NCBI RefSeq assembly: GCF_014863605.1 | Contig: NZ_CP062252.1 | Span: forward strand, 2,923,001-2,987,000 | Source of the DNA: Pseudomonas allokribbensis | GTDB taxonomy: Bacteria; Pseudomonadota; Gammaproteobacteria; Pseudomonadales; Pseudomonadaceae | Length of the DNA: 64,000 nucleotides | Reading direction: 5' to 3' | In this document: one piece after another, positions 49,768-58,479 of the stretch | Layout: the number at the start of each line of letters is the position of its first letter | Position numbering within the stretch: position 1 is the stretch's first letter | Position numbers and translations under genes: made by a program | Notes under the pieces: model-generated | What the model saw: only the letters and a program-made list of their open reading frames with translations | Told to the model about the DNA's origin: nothing | Database searches by the model: none

Positions 49768-51303
49768 CTAATCCGTTTGCAGCAATAGATGCACATCGAT
49801 AACCGGGTTACCCATCAACTTCTGCGGGAAGCGGTCGCCGACGAAACTCTTGTTCACCGGTTCCACCCAGACACTCAGTTTGCCGCCCGATACCTCGGCC
49901 AGCGGCAGCTCGAAGTCGAAGTGGCTCATGGCGTTGGCCACGCAGTTGGCGCAGGTTTGAACCGCCACCGGCTGAAACAGTGATCGGGTTGCGATGGTCT
50001 TGCCGTCTTTCTGCAAATGCACCGAGAAGCTGCCGGGAATCTTCAGGCGATTGATACCGCTGACCCGCACGTTGACCCGACTGGTCTGGACCGTGAAATG
50101 TTTGTTGGCGGCGAGTGTGCGCTGGGTCTTGGGCAGAAAGTCGACGTTCGAGGCTGTCGCGGAAGGGCCGTAGTCAACGTCGAGTCGGGCGACCGAGTCG
50201 ATGATCGCCAGCGTGTTCAACTCGGGTGGGTTGCTGGTGAACGGGTTCAGGGACTGGAGCGCCGCTTCATTGAAGATCTGATAACTCAAGGGGTCGCTGT
50301 CCTGGTTGATGGTGGTCAGCAAGCCATGCAGGTCGGTGGCCAGCATCTTTTTCTGCCATTCCCAGAACAACCTGTCCCAGTTGCAGTGGAAGAACCAGAA
50401 CACCGGGTCGAACGCCGCGATCTCCTGGGCGCCCATGGTCGGGCCAATGGAGTTATGGCCCCCGTCATGGGCCGCGATGATGGTGTTGTAATTGGCGTCT
50501 GACCAGTAGCCGTGGAAGTCTTCCCAGTCGGTCTTGCTCATGGCGCGGTTCACGTCGTCGGCCACACCGTTGTTCAGCAGGTTCTGGGCAATCGTGTCGT
50601 AGTCAAAACGTGAAGTGCTATAGCCTTCGGGGTAATCCGGGCTGACCGCTTGTGGTAGCACGTACGTATCGAAGGGCGCGCTTTTGAGCACGTCGGGGAA
50701 GGGCGTGGTGATATCCCAGTAGGGCAGCGTCACACTCTCGCAGCCGGGGACCGATCTCAGGGCATTTTCGAAACTGACCAGATACGCCCGGTGCCACGGG
50801 TTGTAGCCCGGGACATGGTGCATGCAGTAAGTATTGGGGGCCGGAAACCAGTGGTAGCCGGCCTGGACGAAATAGCTGTTCGGGTCGCCAGGATCCTTGG
50901 CTACGATGCCGGAAAACGCCTGTTTGAGCAGGTTGAGTTCAGTGCTGGACAGCGTGTTGATGTCCTTGCGGATCCTGCCGGCCGGGGCCGCTGCAATGGA
51001 CAGCAATCGAGCATCGAACTCCACTTCGTTGGCGCTGGTGACAGGGACGCCTTTCGGATAGCCATTATTCATCCAGTTGAGGAAGGTGCTCACCCAGTCA
51101 GGGGACCAGGGTCGACCCGGTGGCATGTTCCCAACCGCCACTTGTTGATAGATGTCGCCGGCGTGATTCACCACGGCCTCGTAGCTGGCAAGGTCCAGGC
51201 CTTGCGCGGCCATGTGCTGCTGGTCCTGGGTGGTGAACATGTCGCGGATCTGCCCGTACCAGGTGGGGTTGGTGACAGGCGTTGATGTTGATGTAGTTGT
51301 CAT
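49768..51303 (-). CDS. Tyrosinase (type-3 copper enzyme)
   Basis: A 511-aa protein with both copper sites: CuA H151 (AGYHWFP), H162 or H163 (YCMHHVPGYNP) and H171 (WHRAYL); CuB H279, H283 (AAHDGGHNSIG) and H306 (FWFFHCNWDRLFW). C160-Met-H162 mimics the Cys-x-His thioether of fungal tyrosinases and molluscan haemocyanin. Oxidises mono- or diphenols to quinones, hence possible melanin formation. No signal peptide, so it is cytoplasmic or carried by a partner. C-terminal beta domain may cap the site. Probably cotranscribed after the multicopper oxidase gene, 43 bp upstream. Confidence 0.92.
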   Translation of the reverse strand: MTTTSTSTPVTNPTWYGQIRDMFTTQDQQHMAAQGLDLASYEAVVNHAGDIYQQVAVGNMPPGRPWSPDWVSTFLNWMNNGYPKGVPVTSANEVEFDARLLSIAAAPAGRIRKDINTLSSTELNLLKQAFSGIVAKDPGDPNSYFVQAGYHWFPAPNTYCMHHVPGYNPWHRAYLVSFENALRSVPGCESVTLPYWDITTPFPDVLKSAPFDTYVLPQAVSPDYPEGYSTSRFDYDTIAQNLLNNGVADDVNRAMSKTDWEDFHGYWSDANYNTIIAAHDGGHNSIGPTMGAQEIAAFDPVFWFFHCNWDRLFWEWQKKMLATDLHGLLTTINQDSDPLSYQIFNEAALQSLNPFTSNPPELNTLAIIDSVARLDVDYGPSATASNVDFLPKTQRTLAANKHFTVQTSRVNVRVSGINRLKIPGSFSVHLQKDGKTIATRSLFQPVAVQTCANCVANAMSHFDFELPLAEVSGGKLSVWVEPVNKSFVGDRFPQKLMGNPVIDVHLLLQTD

Positions 51304-51346
51304 GCCCGACTCCTTGTCGTGAATTTTCGTGCAAAGGGGTTACCTA

Positions 51347-53527
51347 TCAGTGCTGATGGGTGCCCGACGGTTGATTCGCTGCGTGCTTCATGCCGGCCAT
51401 GCCGATGCCGCCGCCGGCGGCATTGAGGTCCGGGACGATCCGGATGTTGGTCATCATGCCGCCGTCTTCGTGGTCGAGGATGTGGCAGTGGATGACGAAC
51501 TCACCGATGTAACGGTCGTAGTGAGTGCGCACCAGCACCTGATAGTCGTTCTGCACGAAAAGGGTGTCCTTGAATTCATGCCACATCCCGCAGTACTGGT
51601 TTTGCAGTCCCAGTTCGTCGGCCGGCACCAGGCATTCGCCATTGGGGCCGTAAATGCTTTTGGGCTTCTCGCCGGGCTTGGCGTACAGCACATCCATCAC
51701 CTGGAACGGGTTGACGTGAATGTGAAAGATGTGGGGCTCGCCCTGGGAGGTCAGCACCCAGTCATCGGTGGTGTTGACCTGGCGGGTGAAGTCGACCCGG
51801 TCCGGGTCATAGGATTTGTAGTTGATGAAAAAACCGAACGCACCCGTCCACGGTTCTCCCGGTTTCGACGGTGGGGTCGCAGGAGGTGAGGGCGGGAATG
51901 GCGCATTGCCGATGAAGAAGTCGACCTTCTGAATGTCATCGTTGACCACAGCATCCTTGAGGTCGTCCATCCCGCGCCACGGCTTCAGGTTGCCGGTCAG
52001 CAGTCCTTGCAGGGCCTCGGCCGGCAGCGATGAGTCTGATTTGTTGCCGTCGTAGAGCGCTTGCTGGATATAGCGCTGCGGGTCGTCGGTGACGACTTTT
52101 CCGCCCGAGACGATGACCGTCGCCAGCAATTGGGTTTCGTTCGGTCCCTGGCCGCCGGGTCCACCATGAGGCCCGGCGTTGGCGCGTTCTGCAGGCGTTG
52201 CCGCCTGGTTCAGCACGCAGTAGGTGCCGTCACGGGGGAACATCAGCAGCACGTCACTGCGATAGCCGGGTTGCAGAAAGTTGCTGCCGATGCCGCCGCT
52301 GATGCTTTTCTTGTTCACGCCTATGGGGCGGATCGCCGTGCGCGTGATTCCGTCGGCGGCAATTTCGAATTGCGGGACAAGCTCGACCGGTTTGCTGGAG
52401 TCGGGCACCGTCACCGGGCACAGGTCGGCGATGATCGCTTCCTGTTCCTTTGGCGTGCCGCCGAGCACACCCTTGAGGGCGAGACTCGCTTTGGGACTGG
52501 CCGTGTTCATGGGCACGATCTGCAGGTTCACGGTGTCGTGGATGCCGCCGTGAATAAAGCGCCAGCGCTGGATCTCGCCCGCAGCGATGCCTTGCAGTGT
52601 CGGTTGCACCACGCCGTTGATGCTGGTGAATCGACCGCTCTCGTCCCAGACCGTGGCCGAAGCGAGCTGCTCGTCGAAATTCTCCACCACGCCAGTCTTG
52701 CCGCTGGGGCACGTCCAGGTGTGATCCTTTTGCGTGATGATGGTGCCATCGTCGTTGAAACAGGCGTAGGGAATCTGCTGGAACAGAAAAACCTGTTCGG
52801 TAAACGGCTTCCCGGTTGCGTCCTTGAGGATGGTGTCGATGTCGCCCGGTTTGTCGCCGGTGTAAGGGCGGTCGCCGCGCACAATCAAGGCGCCGGCCGC
52901 GCCGCTGGCGACCTGCAGCGCGGTGGAACCATGCCGGTGCGCGTGATACCAGAAGGTGCCGGATGGGTGATCGGTGGGGATGTTGATCTCGTATTCGAAT
53001 TTTGTTTGCGGCGCGATGTTCAATAGCACGTTGTCACTGTTGCCCGCTGGCGAAACGTGCATCCCGTGATAGTGCAGGTTGATCGTGTTGAAGCAGCCGG
53101 GGTCACCGTTCGCCGGGTCCTGTCCCCCCGGACAGCTGGGGTCGTTTTTATCCAGTTGATTGTCCAGATGCACTCGCAGGGTATTGCCGGGCCTTACGTC
53201 GATGAGCGGCCCCGACAGGCAGCCGCCATACGAACGCAGCATCACTTTGTCCTTGGCACCATCGGGATTGCCCGGGTTGTACATGTAGTTCTCGCGTTTC
53301 TGCACTTGCAGGTTGAGTTCCACGGTTTGCCCGTCGCGGGTGATATCGCCTGCCGGATTGCAACCCGTTTGCGCAACGGCCAGTTCGGTGGCTTTCAGTG
53401 TGCCGGGCCGGCCCTTTTCAAGAAGCCTGGGCGGTGACAGGAAAGGCTGCGCCGCCAGGTCGGCGAGCGCTGCGTGGGAGGCTGTACACATCATCAATCC
53501 GGCCAGAACCCTGTGAAGCGAAGCCAT
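51347..53527 (-). CDS. Secreted multicopper oxidase
   Basis: A 726-aa protein with a signal peptide and all four copper-binding blocks: HYHGMH (H152, H154, H157), WYHAHRHG (H195, H197, H199), HIFHIHVNPFQ, and FVIHCHILDHEDGGMM with the type-1 HCH and Met ligands. NGVVQPTLQGIAAGEIQRWRFIH is the middle cupredoxin. Length is greater than CueO/CopA. Laccase-like oxidation of phenols or Cu(I) is expected. The His-rich end GTHQH may bind copper. SD GGGAG. Sits between the 76-aa and tyrosinase genes. Confidence 0.92.
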   Translation of the reverse strand: MASLHRVLAGLMMCTASHAALADLAAQPFLSPPRLLEKGRPGTLKATELAVAQTGCNPAGDITRDGQTVELNLQVQKRENYMYNPGNPDGAKDKVMLRSYGGCLSGPLIDVRPGNTLRVHLDNQLDKNDPSCPGGQDPANGDPGCFNTINLHYHGMHVSPAGNSDNVLLNIAPQTKFEYEINIPTDHPSGTFWYHAHRHGSTALQVASGAAGALIVRGDRPYTGDKPGDIDTILKDATGKPFTEQVFLFQQIPYACFNDDGTIITQKDHTWTCPSGKTGVVENFDEQLASATVWDESGRFTSINGVVQPTLQGIAAGEIQRWRFIHGGIHDTVNLQIVPMNTASPKASLALKGVLGGTPKEQEAIIADLCPVTVPDSSKPVELVPQFEIAADGITRTAIRPIGVNKKSISGGIGSNFLQPGYRSDVLLMFPRDGTYCVLNQAATPAERANAGPHGGPGGQGPNETQLLATVIVSGGKVVTDDPQRYIQQALYDGNKSDSSLPAEALQGLLTGNLKPWRGMDDLKDAVVNDDIQKVDFFIGNAPFPPSPPATPPSKPGEPWTGAFGFFINYKSYDPDRVDFTRQVNTTDDWVLTSQGEPHIFHIHVNPFQVMDVLYAKPGEKPKSIYGPNGECLVPADELGLQNQYCGMWHEFKDTLFVQNDYQVLVRTHYDRYIGEFVIHCHILDHEDGGMMTNIRIVPDLNAAGGGIGMAGMKHAANQPSGTHQH

Positions 53528-53630
53528 GTTGTGCTCCCTGCGTCGTTGCGCGAGTGTCTGCGACAGCCTTGATGGCTGCGTGTCCTTTGATCAACTGAAC
53601 AACTTGAGAAGTGTTGCTGCACGCTCGATG

Positions 53631-53861
53631 TCAGGAGGGGCCTGTGCGTTTGAGCACGCTGACGATGGTCATGCCGTCACCCGTGGCAATGGCTGGTCCA
53701 TCAAGGGAATCCAACTGAACGGGGCGGGGTGAGGTGGCGGGATCGTGCTGCGATTCAACCGGAGCCATGCAGTTGAATGGCTGGTAGGGAACACTGACGT
53801 CGAGCAGATCCACGCCATCGTAGACCGCGATTGCGATCAGGTACTGTCCTGGTGCAGGCAT
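53631..53861 (-). CDS. Small protein heading the copper-oxidase operon
   Basis: A 76-aa protein with excellent SD (AGGAGGGA). PAPGQYLIAIAVYDGVDLLDVSVPYQPFNCMAP looks beta-rich with one Cys; no signal peptide or membrane helix. I do not recognise it. It precedes the multicopper oxidase by 103 bp on the same strand. Streptomyces tyrosinases need a small caddie protein (MelC1); this one lacks sequence resemblance, so any helper role is inference. Confidence 0.6.
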   Translation of the reverse strand: MPAPGQYLIAIAVYDGVDLLDVSVPYQPFNCMAPVESQHDPATSPRPVQLDSLDGPAIATGDGMTIVSVLKRTGPS

Positions 53862-54098
53862 GACTCCCTCCTGGGGAACACCGCGGCGAACGCAATGGCG
53901 TCGTCAGGTGCATAGCGTCTTGCTAATCAGCGTTGCGAGGCCCGGACAGCAAAACCGGAGGTTCAGCCGCTTAAGGCCAATGGCCAGTAGGACAGCTGTT
54001 GGGAGCATAGTCGGCGTTATTCTGCGTGCAAGGCGTTTTCCTGGGCATCTGCCGAGTGGTATCAGGCGCTGCTGGCGGCATCCACAGGCGCCCGTTTT

Positions 54099-55478
54099 TC
54101 AAGGCCGGTCGATAACCGGCGTTGCCTTGCCCAGCAAGTCAATCCGACAGCCCGGCGCCGCATCGCTCACCGTCACCCGCATGTCATGCAGGCGCGCAAC
54201 CGCTGACACCATGCTCAATCCCAACCCGTTGCCCGGGGTGTGGCGGCTGGATTCCGCGCGGTACAACCGGCGCAACACCGCTTCACGCTCGGCCGGGGGG
54301 ATGCCCGGTCCGTTGTCAGTGACACGAATCCCGACGCTGTCCTGATCGGCGATCACGCTCAGGCGCACCTGGCTGTGGTCGGGCGAGAACTTGATGGCGT
54401 TGTCGAGCAGGTTGCACAAGGCGTCGAACAGCAGTTGTGCGTCACCGGCCATGATCGCGGGGGCCTGACTGTTTTCGATGGTCAGGCTGATGCCGCGTTC
54501 TTCGGCCAATGGCTCATACAGCTCGGCGGCATCGGCGCTGATCAGGTTCAGGTCCAGCGGGGCGAAGTGACTGCGCCGGGCGCTGTTTTCGATTTCCGAA
54601 ATCCGCAGCAGAGCCTTGAAGGTCAGCAGCAAGGCCTTGGCTTCCGTCAGCGCCGCATCGATGCTGGCGGCGTATTGCGCTTCATCCAGGCCCCGGCGTT
54701 GGGTGCGTTCAAGGCCGGCGATCAAGCGGGTCAGCGGGGTGCGCAGGTCGTGGGCGATGTCGTCGCACACGCCTTTGACCTCACTCATCAGTCGTTCCAG
54801 CTCGTCCAGCATGCCGTTCACCACCGAGGCGAGCCGGTCGATGTCATCGTTGTTGCCCTGAACCGGCAAACGCCCGGTCAGGTCGCCCTCGATGATGCCT
54901 TTGATCGAGCGGCTGACTTTATCCAGCCGGCGATGCGCCGAATAACCCAGCACCACGGCGCCGAGCAACCCGACCAGCAACAGCAGCAGGCCGCCGGAGA
55001 TCAGCGCGTTGATCAGCAGCTCGTCGAATTCGCGAATGTCGTGGACGTCCTGGGCGACCAGCAGGGTTTTGCCGTCGGCCAGTTTATGAACGATGAACCG
55101 AACCGGCCGATGATGCCCGTTGGACTTGAGCCAGCGAAATTCCTGCGGCTTGTCATAGGCGGAGAAGGGCGGCAGTTGCTTGATCACGCCGGCAATGAAT
55201 TTGCCGTCGGCGTCGAACAGGCTGTGGGGCAGGCGCGCTTCGACGTCCTGCAGGGCGTGTTTGCGGATCTCCTGCAATTGCAGTTCCGGCGGCTGTGCAC
55301 TGCGGTTTTCCACCTGCCGATAGAGGGCCGTGTCCGCTTCGGTTTTCAGGTAGAACGCGGTTTGCCAGTAGACGTAACCGAACAACGCCAGAAACGAACA
55401 GCCGAACAGCCCGAGAAAAAGCAGCGCGGTACGAAAGCTGATGGTGCGCGGGATTTCACTCAGGTGAACGGAGAACAT
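54099..55478 (-). CDS. Sensor histidine kinase (EnvZ/OmpR class)
   Basis: A 459-aa kinase: N-terminal helix (FRTALLFLGLFGCSFLALFGYVYW), a periplasmic sensor of about 120 residues, second helix (LLINALISGGLLLLLVGLLGAVVLG), HAMP, dimerisation H-box DDIAHDLRTPLTRL, and ATPase boxes NLLDNAIKFSPD (N), DNGPGIP (G1) and GNGLGLSMV (G2). ATG at 55478 has GGAG; GTG at 55490 is also in frame. Overlaps the response regulator gene by 23 bp, so they are coupled. The signal is unknown; the copper-oxidase operon lies next downstream. Confidence 0.93.
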   Translation of the reverse strand: MFSVHLSEIPRTISFRTALLFLGLFGCSFLALFGYVYWQTAFYLKTEADTALYRQVENRSAQPPELQLQEIRKHALQDVEARLPHSLFDADGKFIAGVIKQLPPFSAYDKPQEFRWLKSNGHHRPVRFIVHKLADGKTLLVAQDVHDIREFDELLINALISGGLLLLLVGLLGAVVLGYSAHRRLDKVSRSIKGIIEGDLTGRLPVQGNNDDIDRLASVVNGMLDELERLMSEVKGVCDDIAHDLRTPLTRLIAGLERTQRRGLDEAQYAASIDAALTEAKALLLTFKALLRISEIENSARRSHFAPLDLNLISADAAELYEPLAEERGISLTIENSQAPAIMAGDAQLLFDALCNLLDNAIKFSPDHSQVRLSVIADQDSVGIRVTDNGPGIPPAEREAVLRRLYRAESSRHTPGNGLGLSMVSAVARLHDMRVTVSDAAPGCRIDLLGKATPVIDRP

Positions 55479-56148
55479 ACCCGGCTCCACGAATGGTATG
55501 GATCATCGGCGGTTCGCCGTCACCGTCGACCTTGCGGCGCAATCGGCTCATGTGCACTTCGATGACGTTGGTGCGCTCGTCATAGCTGTAATTCCACACC
55601 GCTTCGAACAGCATGGTGCGGGTAACCACCTGATCGGCATGACGCACCAGATGTTCGAGCAGCGCGTATTCCCGGGGCACCAGATCGATGGTGCGCTCGC
55701 CGCGTCGGACGGTCCGGCTCAGCAGATCGACTTCCAGACTGCCGACTCGCAAACGGGTTTCCTGAACCTGGGATACCGGCTCGGCGCGACGCCGGTTCAG
55801 GGCATCGAGGCGGGCGGTCAATTCGATGAACTCGAACGGTTTGGTCAGGTAGTCGTCGCCGCCCGCACGCAAGCCGCGTACCCGTTCATCGAGCGCACTC
55901 AGGGCGCTGAGAATCAGCACCGGCGTGTTCACACTGGCGGCCCGCAACGCGGTGAGTACGCCCAGACCATCGAGGCCACCGGGCAACATGCGGTCCAGAA
56001 CGATCAGGTCGAACGGCTCGCCGAGGGCTTTGAGCAGGCCTTCGCGGCCATTGTCGACGCTGCTCACGGTGAAACCGTGGTCGGTGAGGGCCGCTTCGAT
56101 TTCGCGGCGGGTGGGCAAGTCGTCCTCGACGACCAGAACATGGGTCAT
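55456..56148 (-). CDS. OmpR/PhoB-family response regulator
   Basis: A 230-aa regulator: receiver MTHVLVVEDDLPTRREIEAAL, phospho-acceptor in LIVLDRMLPGGLDG, TKPFEF lysine, then a winged-helix DNA-binding domain (LEVDLLSRTVRRGERTIDLVPREYALLEHLVRHADQVVTRTMLFEAVWNYSYDERTNVIEVHMSRLRRKV). ATG at 56148 begins the family start. It is divergent from a second, similar regulator 117 bp away, and cotranscribed with the kinase. Confidence 0.93.
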   Translation of the reverse strand: MTHVLVVEDDLPTRREIEAALTDHGFTVSSVDNGREGLLKALGEPFDLIVLDRMLPGGLDGLGVLTALRAASVNTPVLILSALSALDERVRGLRAGGDDYLTKPFEFIELTARLDALNRRRAEPVSQVQETRLRVGSLEVDLLSRTVRRGERTIDLVPREYALLEHLVRHADQVVTRTMLFEAVWNYSYDERTNVIEVHMSRLRRKVDGDGEPPMIHTIRGAGYVLRSPE

Positions 56149-56265
56149 GGCTTTTGAACCACTCACATCATCAGGCAGAGATGGCATAGTGTGGCAAAGC
56201 CTGCGGTCGCGCCACGTTCCCGCTGGATAAATAAAAGTTCAGGTTGGCTTGATGGAGTAGGTGCC

Positions 56266-56955
56266 TTGCGCATTCTCGTGGTTGAAGATGACGCCCAGAC
56301 CGCCGCTTATCTGCTGCGCGGGTTGAGCGAAAGCGGGCATGTGGTCGATGTCGCCAGCGATGGCAACAGCGGTCTGGACATGGCGCTGGAAGGCATTCAC
56401 GACGTGCTGGTCGTCGACCGGCGCTTGCCCGGCCTCGACGGCATCGGCCTGATCAAGGCCTTGCGCGCCCGGCAGGTGCGGGTGCCGATCCTGATGCTCA
56501 GTGCCCAGGCATCGACCGAGCAGAAAGTCGAAGGCTTGCAGGCTGGTTGTGATGATTACCTGGCCAAACCTTATGCCTTCGCCGAAGTGCTGGCGCGGCT
56601 CGAAGCCTTGTTGCGCGGGCGTGATCAGGTCGCCGGGCCGGCGCGGCAATTGGTCGTGGGTGAATTGCAACTGGACTGCGCCACGCGTACCGCGGTGCGG
56701 CGGGGCAAGGTCATTGCGTTGCAGCATCGCGAAGCCCTGTTGCTGGAAAAACTCATGCGCCACAGCGGCCAGATCGTCACTCGCGACATGTTGCTCGACA
56801 GTGCCTGGGATTACGAATTCGACCCCAACAACAACGTCATCGACAAACACATCCACCGCTTGCGGCGCAAACTCGATGACGGTTTCGAGTATTCGCTGAT
56901 CAAGACGGTGCCCGGTGCCGGCTACAGCTTCCAGACGACACCCGAGCAAGGCTAA
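56266..56955 (+). CDS. OmpR/PhoB-family response regulator of the efflux operon
   Basis: A 229-aa regulator beginning with TTG as the only sensible start (LRILVVEDDAQTAAYLLRGL) with GGAG eight bases before. VLVVDRRLPGLDG carries the phospho-Asp and LAKPYAFAEVL the Lys. The DNA-binding end is REALLLEKLMRHSGQIVTRDMLLDSAWDYEFDPNNNVIDKHIHRLRRKL. It is PfeR/CzcR-like in type. No kinase gene is adjacent on this side, so it may share the kinase at 54099. The efflux operon follows 99 bp downstream. Confidence 0.9.
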   Translation: MRILVVEDDAQTAAYLLRGLSESGHVVDVASDGNSGLDMALEGIHDVLVVDRRLPGLDGIGLIKALRARQVRVPILMLSAQASTEQKVEGLQAGCDDYLAKPYAFAEVLARLEALLRGRDQVAGPARQLVVGELQLDCATRTAVRRGKVIALQHREALLLEKLMRHSGQIVTRDMLLDSAWDYEFDPNNNVIDKHIHRLRRKLDDGFEYSLIKTVPGAGYSFQTTPEQG

Positions 56956-57054
56956 ACAAAAGTTTATCTGCCGGGGAACGCTCTGGCAGGCACCCCTCGC
57001 TATCTTCGCCGCATTCGTGGATCGCTCCACAAAGGCTCAAGCGGGGGAGACAGC

Positions 57055-58479
57055 TTGCTCATGTCGGTTTCAAAGACCAAGGCGCGCAGACGGCGCGTTG
57101 CATTTCAATCATCAGCGACGCTGATCCTGCTGGGCGCATTGACGCTCGGCGGCTGTTCGATGGTGCCCGAGTATCGGCAACCCGAACTGCCCTTGGCCCA
57201 GCAGTGGAACGAGGCTTCCGGCGGTCAATCGGCGGCGGGTGGGCAATGGTGGCGCGAGTTTCACAGCGCCGAGCTGGATCAGTTGATCGACCGTGGGCTG
57301 GCCTCCAACTTCACCCTCAAAGCAGCGATCAGCCGTATCGACGAGGCGCGGGCCTCCGCACAGGTGACCGGCGCCGGGCAATACCCGGCGCTGAATCTGG
57401 GCGGCAACTATCAGCGCCAGAACAATTACGGCACCACGCAAAAACGCAGTGTATTTGCCGAAGCCACGTATGAAGTGGATTTCTGGGGCAAGCAGCGCGC
57501 CGCCGCCGATTCGGCCGATGCGCTGGCCGACGCCACCGCGTTCGATGCCCAGACTCTGCGCATGAGCCTGAGCGCGAGCATCGCCGACAGTTACTTTCAG
57601 GTGCTGTCGCTGGAAGAGCGCCTGCGTCTGGCCCAATCGATCGCCGACGACGCCCGTCAGGTGCTCGATCTGGTAGAGATCCAGGCCGGTCAGGGCGCGG
57701 TTTCCAATCTTGAGGTCGCCCAGCAGCGCAACGCCATGCAGACGTTCGAAGCAGCAATGCCGCCCTTGCGTCAGCAACGGGATCAGGCGCTGTATCAACT
57801 GGCGGTGCTGGTGGGGGCGCCACCGCAAGGGTTCCATTTGCAGGGCGACGGCCTCGGTACCTTGCAAGTGCCGCAACCGGTGACCGGCCTGCCGATCGGT
57901 CTGCTGCGCCAGCGGCCGGACATTCAGGCTGCCGAAGCTCGGCTGAAATCCGCCAACTTCGACGTCGGCGTGGCCCGCGCCGCGTTCCTGCTCAACCTGT
58001 CGCTGGACTTGCTGGGCGGCATCGACACCTTGGCCGGCGGGCAGATCTGGAGCGTCATCGGCACCCTCGGTCAGCCAGTGTTTGCCGGTGGCCAACTCAA
58101 GGGCCAACTGCATTTCGATCAGGCCCACGTACAGGAACTGACCGCCAGTTACCGCGAGTCGATCGTCGAGGCCCTGCAAGACGTCGAAACCCAGATCAGC
58201 GCCGCCAGTGAACTCGACAAGAGCTACGCGTTGAACACCTCGGCGGTGGATTCGGCACGGGAAGCGGCGCGCCTGGCGCAGGTTCGCTATCGCCTCGGCT
58301 CTACGGACTTCCAGACGCTGCTGATCGTCGAGCGCACACAATACCAGGCCGAAGACACGCTGTTGCAGGTGCGCCTGCAACACCTGCAAGCGGCTGTCGG
58401 TCTGTTCCGCGCTCTGGGGGGCGACTTTTCCGCTGATGCCCTCGCTCTCAATTCTTCTGCTCAGGTGACTCACCCATGA
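57055..58479 (+). CDS. Outer-membrane efflux lipoprotein (NodT/OprM family)
   Basis: A 474-aa TolC-like channel with lipobox (LILLGALTLGGCS) and tandem repeats: WWREFHSAELDQLIDRGLASNFTLKAAISRIDEARA and the second repeat LLRQRPDIQAAEARLKSANFDVGVARAAFLLNLSL. TTG at 57055 is preferred because GGGGGAG lies five bases before it; ATG at 57061 is an alternative. Forms the exit duct for the pump encoded next; overlaps the adaptor gene (ATGA). Confidence 0.92.
   Translation: MLMSVSKTKARRRRVAFQSSATLILLGALTLGGCSMVPEYRQPELPLAQQWNEASGGQSAAGGQWWREFHSAELDQLIDRGLASNFTLKAAISRIDEARASAQVTGAGQYPALNLGGNYQRQNNYGTTQKRSVFAEATYEVDFWGKQRAAADSADALADATAFDAQTLRMSLSASIADSYFQVLSLEERLRLAQSIADDARQVLDLVEIQAGQGAVSNLEVAQQRNAMQTFEAAMPPLRQQRDQALYQLAVLVGAPPQGFHLQGDGLGTLQVPQPVTGLPIGLLRQRPDIQAAEARLKSANFDVGVARAAFLLNLSLDLLGGIDTLAGGQIWSVIGTLGQPVFAGGQLKGQLHFDQAHVQELTASYRESIVEALQDVETQISAASELDKSYALNTSAVDSAREAARLAQVRYRLGSTDFQTLLIVERTQYQAEDTLLQVRLQHLQAAVGLFRALGGDFSADALALNSSAQVTHP

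Noticed and set aside
53862..54098. Possible promoter or small gene between the histidine kinase and the 76-aa gene
   Set aside because: No convincing -35/-10 pair, operator palindrome or ORF with SD could be picked out by eye.
54240..55565. 441-codon plus-strand open frame
   Set aside because: Antisense to the histidine kinase, Gln/Ala/Gly/Val-rich as expected for GC-biased antisense frames.
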